Positions 1 through 4,252 of a stretch of DNA of 17,639 nt are shown here, piece by piece. The notes under the pieces were generated by a model. That model saw only the letters and a program-made list of their open reading frames with translations. It was not told the origin of the DNA and ran no database searches. Source of the DNA: Desulfobacteraceae bacterium. Its GTDB lineage: Bacteria; Desulfobacterota; DSM-4660; Desulfatiglandales; JALVMZ01. Positions within the stretch are counted from its first letter, which is position 1; each line of letters opens with the position of its first letter. A program made the position numbers and the translations under genes. The stretch is taken from assembly GCA_027032655.1 (NCBI GenBank), contig JALVMZ010000140.1, forward strand, positions 1-17,639, in the 5' to 3' direction.

Positions 1-53
1 GCCTGGAAGGTGCTGACATCCAAAGCAGGGCAAAAACATTTAGGCAGGGCTGA

Positions 54-401
54 CTAATAGGACATTGTTTCTATTAGCTTGATTTCGTCCAGTTCTCTAA
101 GTGGCAAATCTGCGTAATCGCCTATTCCAAGGTTCCTTTCAATGGCATCTTCAATTTCAGGGATTATATCATCATCCGTAACTTCCCACTCATCTACTGG
201 TCTTCCCGCCTCATCCATCACCTGTTTAATTTCGATGTTTTTGATATAGGGTATTTCTTGGATGTTAGGATCAAGGCTCAAACTGGTAGTGGCCCCTTTT
301 TCTTGTTTGGTATCAATTTCATAAGTGCCAGTTACCCATAACCTTTTGGCTCTTTTATCGTGCATAACAGTAATATCCAAATCAAATTCATGTTTGCTCA
401 T
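54..401 (-). CDS. Phage protein of unknown function (115 aa)
   Basis: I do not recognise this family. It is a small acidic soluble protein without Cys clusters or membrane segments. The N-terminal half (about residues 5-65) alternates polar and hydrophobic residues as in beta strands. The C-terminal third (about 70-110) is rich in Asp/Glu and likely helical. The ATG at 401 is well supported: an AAAGGGAGGTAAC leader lies just upstream, the same leader used by the genes starting at 3086 and 3971, and a TTGAAA-17-TACATT promoter ends about 30 nt before the start. It is the first gene of its own short transcript, directly after the gene ending at 456. The next gene downstream is outside the window. 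It is real as a gene by start signals and context; the role is unknown. Confidence 0.75.
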   Translation of the reverse strand: MSKHEFDLDITVMHDKRAKRLWVTGTYEIDTKQEKGATTSLSLDPNIQEIPYIKNIEIKQVMDEAGRPVDEWEVTDDDIIPEIEDAIERNLGIGDYADLPLRELDEIKLIETMSY

Positions 402-430
402 TTTTGTTACCTCCCTTTTATTTTACTCTA

Positions 431-459
431 AATGTAAGTATTATTGATTTGGATTTCAA
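431..459 (-). promoter_or_regulatory. Sigma-70-type promoter for the 115-aa gene
   Basis: On the minus strand, TTGAAA (454-459) is separated by 17 nt from TACATT (431-436). The predicted transcription start lies about 23 nt before the ATG at 401. The -35 box contains the TGA stop codon of the preceding gene. It has the same geometry and the same downstream leader as the promoters at 3116-3144 and 4006-4034, but its spacer does not share their ATAGTGATAA element. Confidence 0.6.
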
Positions 460-944
460 GTCTTTGCAGGTCTAGGGTTGTGAAAAATACTTGGCTGGAT
501 TATTGATTGAAGTTTTTTAATGATTATTTTGTATTTTTTCTTTTTTTCTCCAGCTTTCAGGACTCTTTCTCTTATTTCTTGCATTTTTCTTGCATATTCT
601 TTTAAATATTCCATGAGCCTGTCTATGTTATCCTGGTTCCAGGCTGTACACTCCAGGTATAGCTCTAACATCTTGTTTTTATTAGCCAAAAAATCAACAA
701 TTTCCTGGTAATCTACTTTTGCTTGCCCATGTCCACCTATTGTCGTCATTTCCGTTTGTGCATCGGCAATGGCCCTTTCTATGATAGACCACACAAGTAA
801 ATGTTCCCCTCTTTCTTTGGGTCTTATTTCGTCCATTGGCAGTAAGGCAGACAGTGTTTTGAGCATAGCGTTTTTTAACGGCAGGGCCTCTTTCCTAATT
901 ATTTCTTTTTGTTTCTTGTTCCTGCCAAATTTAGTGCTTGTCAT
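456..944 (-). CDS. Phage protein of unknown function (162 aa)
   Basis: I do not recognise this family. It is a strongly basic, mostly helical protein. A Lys/Arg-rich N-terminus (residues 1-20) is followed by a segment around residues 45-65 (ERGEHLLVWSIIERAIADA) resembling helical stretches in small phage replication-region proteins. A long charged helix (about 100-150) with a run of lysines (KAGEKKKKYK) comes next and may form a coiled coil. The ATG at 944 has AAGGAGG about 7 nt upstream. Its start overlaps the end of the 53-aa membrane protein gene at 931-1092 by 14 nt, which suggests translational coupling. A nucleic-acid-associated role is conceivable from the charge, but this is inference only. 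Confidence 0.75.
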   Translation of the reverse strand: MTSTKFGRNKKQKEIIRKEALPLKNAMLKTLSALLPMDEIRPKERGEHLLVWSIIERAIADAQTEMTTIGGHGQAKVDYQEIVDFLANKNKMLELYLECTAWNQDNIDRLMEYLKEYARKMQEIRERVLKAGEKKKKYKIIIKKLQSIIQPSIFHNPRPAKT

Positions 945-1092
945 GTTTTTGCCTCCTTATGCCAACAAAAAACAAGAAAAAGATTACCAGGTTATAAAAG
1001 GCCAGTTTCCAATCGTGCCAATTATGGCAGTGGAAAGAAAGGATAAACAATATAACAGCCCATAAGCTTATAATATAAATCCAGTCCAACAT
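931..1092 (-). CDS. Small two-helix membrane protein (53 aa)
   Basis: This gene is very short but well supported. The ATG at 1092 is preceded by AAAGGGGAGGTAATC, and the frame stays open to the TAA at 931-933, overlapping the next gene's start by 14 nt. The product has two hydrophobic segments: residues 3-20 (DWIYIISLWAVILFILSF) and about 31-46 (AFYNLVIFFLFFVGI). A His/Trp-rich loop, HCHNWHDW, joins them, and the C-terminus is basic (RRQKHDKH). Two closely spaced transmembrane helices and a charged tail are the layout of small phage holin-like or inner-membrane proteins. Its place in the small-gene block rather than the late block leaves function open. Alternatives are a superinfection-exclusion or host-membrane-modifying peptide. 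Confidence 0.7.
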   Translation of the reverse strand: MLDWIYIISLWAVILFILSFHCHNWHDWKLAFYNLVIFFLFFVGIRRQKHDKH

Positions 1093-1111
1093 GATTACCT
1101 CCCCTTTCAGC

Positions 1112-1149
1112 GTGTAGGATAAAAATTAAAAATAAAATTTATCCTACAC
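1112..1149 (-). repeat. Intercistronic hairpin: perfect 12-bp inverted repeat, 14-nt AT loop
   Basis: GTGTAGGATAAA at 1112-1123 is the exact reverse complement of TTTATCCTACAC at 1138-1149, separated by 14 A/T bases. The minus-strand transcript would fold this hairpin across the stop codon of the zinc-finger-like gene (TAA at 1139-1141) and just before the GGGGAGG of the membrane protein gene. The uridine-rich part is in the loop rather than after the stem, so it does not look like a terminator. An RNA stability or translation-control element fits better. Confidence 0.7.
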
Positions 1150-1384
1150 CCTGATAATTTTTACAATCTTCTTTTATAATCCCCTTACTGTGTGGCCTTA
1201 CATGCCACAAGGGGCAATCGAACACTTGGCAGTATCTTGTCCTTTTTGCCCAGTTCTCCCCGCCATTGCACTCATAGCATTTGGCGTTGATTGCAAGGCG
1301 CAAGGAATAAGGGTTTCCCCTTAGTTTTTCCAATGGGCTTTGTTTCTTGCCTCTTTTCTTTTGGGTCTTACTTTTATTTTCCAT
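1139..1384 (-). CDS. Four-cysteine zinc-finger-like phage protein (81 aa)
   Basis: A small basic protein whose centre carries Cys36-x2-Cys39 and Cys52-x4-Cys57, the latter followed by PLW and then R (KCYECNGGENW, YCQVFDCPLWHVRP), plus a further Cys74. The arrangement A-I-x-A-K-C-x-x-C followed by C-x4-C-P-L-W is, as far as I recall, widespread in small phage and prophage proteins. It is consistent with a structural zinc site. The biochemical role of the family is not known to me. The N-terminal 20 residues are Lys-rich, suggesting nucleic-acid contact. The ATG at 1384 has GGAG about 8 nt upstream. The stop codon lies inside a perfect 12-bp inverted repeat (1112-1149). Confidence 0.8.
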   Translation of the reverse strand: MENKSKTQKKRGKKQSPLEKLRGNPYSLRLAINAKCYECNGGENWAKRTRYCQVFDCPLWHVRPHSKGIIKEDCKNYQGVG

Positions 1385-1413
1385 TTCTTGCTCCAGATAA
1401 TAGGCTCAGGTTG

Positions 1414-1545
1414 TTATAAATTTTGGATATACCAAAACAAGGGTATTCCTATGTCCTTTGGTATATCCGTTTCAAATAATAACCTCACGCTATTAAAATT
1501 GGAACGCTTTGCATTTTCTTGTTTAACCTGTACTCCCAAAGCCAT
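1414..1545 (-). CDS. Small protein of unknown function (43 aa)
   Basis: The ATG at 1545 is preceded by AGAGGGAGC and lies inside the last codons of the dUTPase gene in another frame (22-nt overlap), a typical coupled start. The frame is open to the TAA at 1414-1416. The product (begins MALGVQVKQENAKR, ends LFWYIQNL) has a charged N-terminus and a hydrophobic C-terminus, with no recognisable family. Its last third is encoded across a perfect 12-bp inverted repeat (1425-1468). Support is the start signal, the coupling and the fact that it fills an otherwise empty 138-nt gap. No homology is claimed. Confidence 0.5.
   Translation of the reverse strand: MALGVQVKQENAKRSNFNSVRLLFETDIPKDIGIPLFWYIQNL
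1425..1468. repeat. Perfect 12-bp inverted repeat with 20-nt spacer
   Basis: GGATATACCAAA at 1425-1436 is exactly complementary in reverse to TTTGGTATATCC at 1457-1468. The 20-nt spacer contains GGGTATTCC, itself partly self-complementary. The repeat falls within the 3' half of the putative 43-aa gene. There is no uridine run after the stem on either strand, so a terminator is unlikely. It could be an mRNA structural element or a protein-binding site. Confidence 0.65.
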
Positions 1546-2092
1546 TGCTCCCTCTTTCGCTGTTTGATAGGTTTTGTACCCTTATTGGTTCTCCGAGCCA
1601 GCAAGGTGAAATGACAAGCTGTGCTATCCTGTCACCTTTTTTTATGTACCAGGGACGGTCAGATAGGTTGTGTGCTATTATCCATATTTCCCCACGATAT
1701 CCAGCATCAATGGTTCCAAGTAGCACTGAGTGCCCCTTAGCCGTCAGCCCGCTTCTTGGTCTTACGGTAGCCTCGTATCCATAGGGTAGGGCAATAGATA
1801 CGCCAGTGGGTATTACTCCTATCTTTCCAGGGTCAACAACAGCATCACAAGATGCTTTTAGGTCTAGTCCCGCATCATCAGCATATTGTCTTTTGGGTAG
1901 CAGGGCATCATCGGGACAGCGAATAAATACCTTTGGAGCACATACTTTAGCTCTTACTTGCTCTATCAGTTTGTGTATAAAGGCAATGGAGCAGGCACAT
2001 TCTATCTTGCCTACCCCTTCTATCCAATCTCCCACTTTAATGTCCAGTGGTTTATCACTTAGGATATCTTTCCAGTATATCTTATTTCCCAT
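1523..2092 (-). CDS. dut: dUTP diphosphatase (dUTPase) with N-terminal extension
   Basis: Trimeric dUTPase fold, hydrolysing dUTP to dUMP and pyrophosphate. This keeps uracil out of phage DNA and supplies dUMP for dTTP synthesis. All five conserved motifs are present in order: DAGLDLK (73-79), RPRSGLTAKG (111-120), GTIDAGYRGE (126-135, with the catalytic Asp and the base-stacking Tyr), KKGDRIAQLV (151-160) and the C-terminal Gly-rich arm RGSNGFGSTG (180-189). The usual protein is about 140-150 residues. Here about 50 extra residues precede the core, including VGDWIEGVGKI and CACSIAFIHKLIEQ, and no good internal start with a Shine-Dalgarno sequence is visible. The ATG at 2092 overlaps the end of the upstream gene by 11 nt, with GAGG in the upstream leader. 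Enzyme assignment is firm; the role of the extension is unknown. Confidence 0.95.
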   Translation of the reverse strand: MGNKIYWKDILSDKPLDIKVGDWIEGVGKIECACSIAFIHKLIEQVRAKVCAPKVFIRCPDDALLPKRQYADDAGLDLKASCDAVVDPGKIGVIPTGVSIALPYGYEATVRPRSGLTAKGHSVLLGTIDAGYRGEIWIIAHNLSDRPWYIKKGDRIAQLVISPCWLGEPIRVQNLSNSERGSNGFGSTG

Positions 2093-2501
2093 TTTTCTTT
2101 TGCCTCACTTTCCTTTTCTTTCCATTTTTGTCCACTGTCACTTCGATTACCTTTATTGGTGGCAGTATCCAGATACCACTAAACAAGGCATGGGATACGT
2201 CTTCATGGCCTCTGTATGCTTTTATTTCGCCCTTTTGTTTGGTCACTATCATATCCAGGGCCTCATCTGTTACCAGGTTAAGGGCCTTTACCCACGAATC
2301 CAGACCCTTATGTTGTTTCATAATCCTTCTTGGTGGCACGAAAAATTGAAGTTTGTTTTTTATCTTTACGGCCATGATATGGCCGTGCCACAAAAGCAAG
2401 GTTTCATTTGGCTTTTTTATACTGATTAACCCCCTGCCCCGCAGTGTTTTGTCCTGCAAAAAGGCAAGGGCAACTTCCTTATTCGTTGGATATACTTTCA
2501 T
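2082..2501 (-). CDS. Phage protein with HGH motif (139 aa)
   Basis: I do not recognise a named function. Residues 33-44 (ETLLLWHGHIMA) carry an L-x-x-HGH-x-x-A element also present in the 220-aa protein at 3309-3971 (ELILHGHTIA), preceded in both by a short basic beta segment. The two may share a small beta-rich domain. The C-terminus is very basic (KNGKKRKVRQKKNGK), suggesting nucleic-acid or membrane-phosphate contact. Start choice: GGAGG at 2512-2516 lies 10 nt before the ATG at 2501. A TTG at 2507 in the same frame would be only 4 nt from it and is less likely. It overlaps the dUTPase start by 11 nt. Confidence 0.75.
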   Translation of the reverse strand: MKVYPTNKEVALAFLQDKTLRGRGLISIKKPNETLLLWHGHIMAVKIKNKLQFFVPPRRIMKQHKGLDSWVKALNLVTDEALDMIVTKQKGEIKAYRGHEDVSHALFSGIWILPPIKVIEVTVDKNGKKRKVRQKKNGK

Positions 2502-2577
2502 CGTCAAGGCGCCTCCATTTCGTTATATATCTTTCTCCTGTACAATCACGGCAAGTAAGGAAACAGCAGTGCCATTT
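2479..2577 (-). other. Cysteine-rich reading frame without a standard start
   Basis: In the gap between the 77-aa and 139-aa genes the minus strand has an open frame reading KWHCCFLTCRDC then TGERYITKW, with two CC/CxxC-type cysteine pairs as in a small zinc ribbon. It ends at the TAA at 2479-2481, overlapping the 139-aa gene start. The frame opens after a TGA near 2613 but contains no ATG, GTG or TTG. An ATG at 2575 preceded by GGGGGAA is in a different frame and stops after nine codons. It could be a decayed gene, a gene with a base miscalled, or chance. Low confidence. Confidence 0.25.
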
Positions 2578-2591
2578 CCCCCTGTTAAATT

Positions 2592-2825
2592 TTATCTCCT
2601 GCCTATTGGCGTTTCAAAGGTCATCCTAACGGGTTTACAACCGCTAAGGTTTGGCAGATAGGTTTTGTAGGACTCTCCATTCGGCAGGCAGGTAAATGTC
2701 TCGTTCCATACTGGATACAGTTCCAGGCCCGCCTCTATGTTGCACTTTGCCAAAAACCTTGCGGCTATATTGGTTGCTATACCTCTTGCCTCAATTTCGA
2801 TAGTTTTAAAATAATGTATTGTCAT
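2592..2825 (-). CDS. Phage protein of unknown function (77 aa)
   Basis: I do not recognise this family. It is a small single-domain protein with an opening beta strand (MTIHYFKTIEIEA), a helix around residues 16-32 (ATNIAARFLAKCNIEAG) and a Pro/Gly-rich C-terminal half ending PVRMTFETPIGRR. The ATG at 2825 has an excellent Shine-Dalgarno (AAAAGGAGGTAGCG) directly upstream and lies 18 nt after the stop of the 80-aa gene, so both are on the transcript from the promoter at 3116-3144. Confidence 0.7.
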   Translation of the reverse strand: MTIHYFKTIEIEARGIATNIAARFLAKCNIEAGLELYPVWNETFTCLPNGESYKTYLPNLSGCKPVRMTFETPIGRR

Positions 2826-2843
2826 TTCGCTACCTCCTTTTAG

Positions 2844-3086
2844 TTAGTTAATGTATATCCATTTTTGTTTTCCAGGTAAGACGGGCTTTTCCCAATAAGG
2901 TAAATCCCTCAAGGGTCGTTTTTCTTTTTCATCCACCTCAACCAGCCTTAACGTGTCCCCGACATAGGCGGACGGTTCCAGGAGTAAGGTTGCCTTTACC
3001 TTGGCTTGTCTGAGTGTATCCGCCTCAATTGGTTGCCAGCCATGCAGGTTGTTCACTGACCAGATTGTTGCTATGTACTTTTTCAT
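2844..3086 (-). CDS. Phage protein of unknown function (80 aa)
   Basis: I do not recognise a characterised family. The layout is an N-terminal strand (MKKYIATIWSVNN), a helix in which a Thr-Leu-Arg-Gln-Ala-Lys segment is followed by hydrophobics (residues 24-36), a strand DTLRLVEVDE, then a basic/aromatic tail ending KQKWIYIN. This alpha/beta pattern is common among small phage early proteins. The ATG at 3086 has the repeated AAAGGGAGGTAAC leader and a TTGACA-17-TACATT promoter about 30 nt upstream, so it is the first gene of a transcript that continues into the 77-aa gene and probably beyond. Confidence 0.75.
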   Translation of the reverse strand: MKKYIATIWSVNNLHGWQPIEADTLRQAKVKATLLLEPSAYVGDTLRLVEVDEKEKRPLRDLPYWEKPVLPGKQKWIYIN

Positions 3087-3115
3087 TTTTGTTACCTCCC
3101 TTTTCTTTTGACTAT

Positions 3116-3144
3116 AATGTAATCCCTGTTATCACTATTGTCAA
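3116..3144 (-). promoter_or_regulatory. Sigma-70 promoter for the 80-aa gene and followers
   Basis: Minus strand: TTGACA (3139-3144), a 17-nt spacer beginning ATAGTGATAA, then TACATT (3116-3121). The predicted leader is about 23 nt. The 16 bases TTGACAATAGTGATAA and the downstream GTCAAAAGAAA are identical in the promoter at 4006-4034, so the two were copied or are held alike by a shared regulator. Confidence 0.8.
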
Positions 3145-3198
3145 GGTTTATTTTAGATTTTTTAAGGTGTTTTAAAATTATGTTGGGGGAATTACGTT

Positions 3199-3313
3199 GG
3201 TAGCGTAATTTTTGGGTAACTGGCTGGAAATGCTTATAATTTCAGGGAAACGGTGGGTGGCCGTTTCCCTGAAATTTTACATTTCGTGTTACGTTTCCAA
3301 AAATCGTGCTACC
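3199..3313. repeat. Long nested imperfect inverted repeat (about 115 bp)
   Basis: Complementary blocks occur in mirror order around a common centre. They are: GGTAGC, ATTTTTGG and GTAAC in the left arm (3199-3220), matched by the reverse complement of 3288-3313; GAAATG (3227-3232) with CATTTC (3280-3285); and a perfect 16-bp inner stem (3238-3253 with 3261-3276, 7-nt loop). The outer right arm includes the stop codon of the 220-aa gene at 3309-3311. A smaller alternative hairpin, AATTACG/CGTAATT (3190-3210), competes with the left arm. The element fills most of the gap from 3145 to 3308, and I see no gene there. Confidence 0.7.
3238..3276 (-). terminator. Inner 16-bp perfect hairpin, possible transcription stop
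   Basis: AATTTCAGGGAAACGG and its exact reverse complement are separated by a 7-nt loop, 33 nt beyond the stop of the 220-aa gene. The position suits a terminator, but the bases after the stem on the minus strand (ATAAGC) are not a uridine run. The plus strand has a slightly better TTTTACATTT tail. It may be a weak terminator, an RNA-processing site or a cruciform-forming DNA element instead. Confidence 0.4.
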
Positions 3314-3971
3314 ATATTTCCACTATCTCCAAAGTGTGTTTTTCGGGATTAGGCTGTTCTGGTATTCCGTGGGCATAGGCATATCGTATGGCGTCTGCTT
3401 CACTCCGTGTTTGGTAGCATCTAAGTGGACTTGCGCCCCTTATCGGTATGGAGAGCCCATCCATGTCAACACTTACAAAGCGCCAGTTGCCACCCTGCCC
3501 AGGTACTAGCCACTCTTGGACTCCAGTTTTGTTTATATGCAAATAAATGGGCACAATATAAGGCAGTACCCATATAGCTGGCCACTCATTACGGATTGCC
3601 TTGCTCCATTCCTCCCATGGCACCCAAAGGCGGTCGATACGCACATACCATGTCCGCTTGACTTGGCGTATCTTTATATCTCTGTCTGTTAAGCCATGCT
3701 CATACAGCAAGCGGAGTAGGCCGTTAAGTCTTTCCTTGGTAGTCTGTGTCTGCCAGCCTGCATCAGACAGCCAGATGTCATCATATCTATCTAACGGCTT
3801 AGGGCCTTCGGCGCTTACTTTCTTTGCCTTGGCAATAGTATGTCCGTGCAAAATAAGCTCATGTATCCAGACGTGCCCAGGGCCTTTCTTAATCCTTACG
3901 ACAGTATTATCCCTTGCAAAGTGCCTACCAAGGATAAAAGCCCTTACTGCTTTTTTTGTGATTTTCCTCAT
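3309..3971 (-). CDS. Phage protein with HGH and TTKERLN motifs (220 aa)
   Basis: The function is unknown to me. Residues 38-47 carry ELILHGHTIA (compare the 139-aa protein), followed at 68-86 by LSDAGWQTQTTKERLNGLL. The combination of an L-x-L-HG-x-x-I-A strand with an AGW-x-T-x-TTKERLN segment recalls a small domain I associate with uncharacterised phage proteins. A second part (about 90-150) is basic and Trp-rich (VKRTWYVRIDRLWVPWEEW). Start choice: the frame is open upstream to 4037, but that stretch covers the promoter. The ATG at 3971 sits right after AAAGGGAGGTAACGAAA. It is the first gene after the late-module terminator. Confidence 0.8.
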   Translation of the reverse strand: MRKITKKAVRAFILGRHFARDNTVVRIKKGPGHVWIHELILHGHTIAKAKKVSAEGPKPLDRYDDIWLSDAGWQTQTTKERLNGLLRLLYEHGLTDRDIKIRQVKRTWYVRIDRLWVPWEEWSKAIRNEWPAIWVLPYIVPIYLHINKTGVQEWLVPGQGGNWRFVSVDMDGLSIPIRGASPLRCYQTRSEADAIRYAYAHGIPEQPNPEKHTLEIVEIW

Positions 3972-4005
3972 TTTCGTTACCTCCCTTTCTCTTTCTTTTG
4001 ACCTT

Positions 4006-4034
4006 ACTATAATCATTATTATCACTATTGTCAA
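4006..4034 (-). promoter_or_regulatory. Sigma-70 promoter opening the small-gene module
   Basis: Minus strand: TTGACA (4029-4034), a 17-nt spacer starting ATAGTGATAA, then TATAGT (4006-4011), close to full consensus. The leader is about 28 nt, ending in AAAGGGAGGTAAC. The rest of the gap (4035-4195) is AT-rich and holds no gene I can support. It contains one short hairpin, CAAGG/CCTTG at about 4113-4127, followed on the minus strand by TTTTT, which could be a weak second stop. Confidence 0.85.
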
Positions 4035-4195
4035 CATCTATTTTTCAAGGACTCAAGCTGTCAGAGTAGATATAAAAAGAAAAAATCTAATAATTTCAAG
4101 TAGTTATATAAAAACAAGGGAAAACCTTGACTTTTGGCAGGTTTTTGTTAGGATGAAGCGTGAGGTTTGTATTTTATTCTATTATACTACCCACT

Positions 4196-4225
4196 AAAAA
4201 GGCAGCCCTGTTTCGGCTGCCTTTT
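4196..4225 (-). terminator. Rho-independent terminator at the end of the late operon
   Basis: Minus strand: AAAAGGCAGCC, a 7-nt loop GAAACAG, then GGCTGCCTTTTT. This is an 11-bp perfect stem with five terminal uridines, 28 nt after the stop codon of the 1056-aa gene. The A-rich opposite side means it could also act on plus-strand transcripts. It marks the boundary between the virion module and the small-gene module. Confidence 0.92.
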
Positions 4226-4252
4226 GCATTTAAATGCAAAGCGTTCCAGTTT

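Noticed and set aside
1..39. Possible start of a further minus-strand gene (MFLPCFGC...) running off the left edge
   Set aside because: Only 13 codons are visible and no Shine-Dalgarno precedes the ATG at 39.
1806..2429. Long plus-strand open frame of 207 codons
   Set aside because: It runs antisense to the dUTPase and HGH genes, has no ribosome-binding site and encodes a low-complexity Phe/Cys/Leu-rich product.
3199..3313. Reading the nested inverted repeat as a definite MITE insertion
   Set aside because: No target-site duplication is visible at the outer edges and no second copy occurs in the window, so only the repeat itself is reported.
4127..4160. Plus-strand TTGACT as a possible rightward promoter
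   Set aside because: The sequence 17 nt on (AGGATG) is a poor -10 box, and no gene follows on that strand before the terminator.
3601..4197. Plus-strand open frame of 198 codons
   Set aside because: It is antisense to the 220-aa gene and then crosses its promoter, with no start signal. The translation is a Ser/Cys/Leu-rich shadow.
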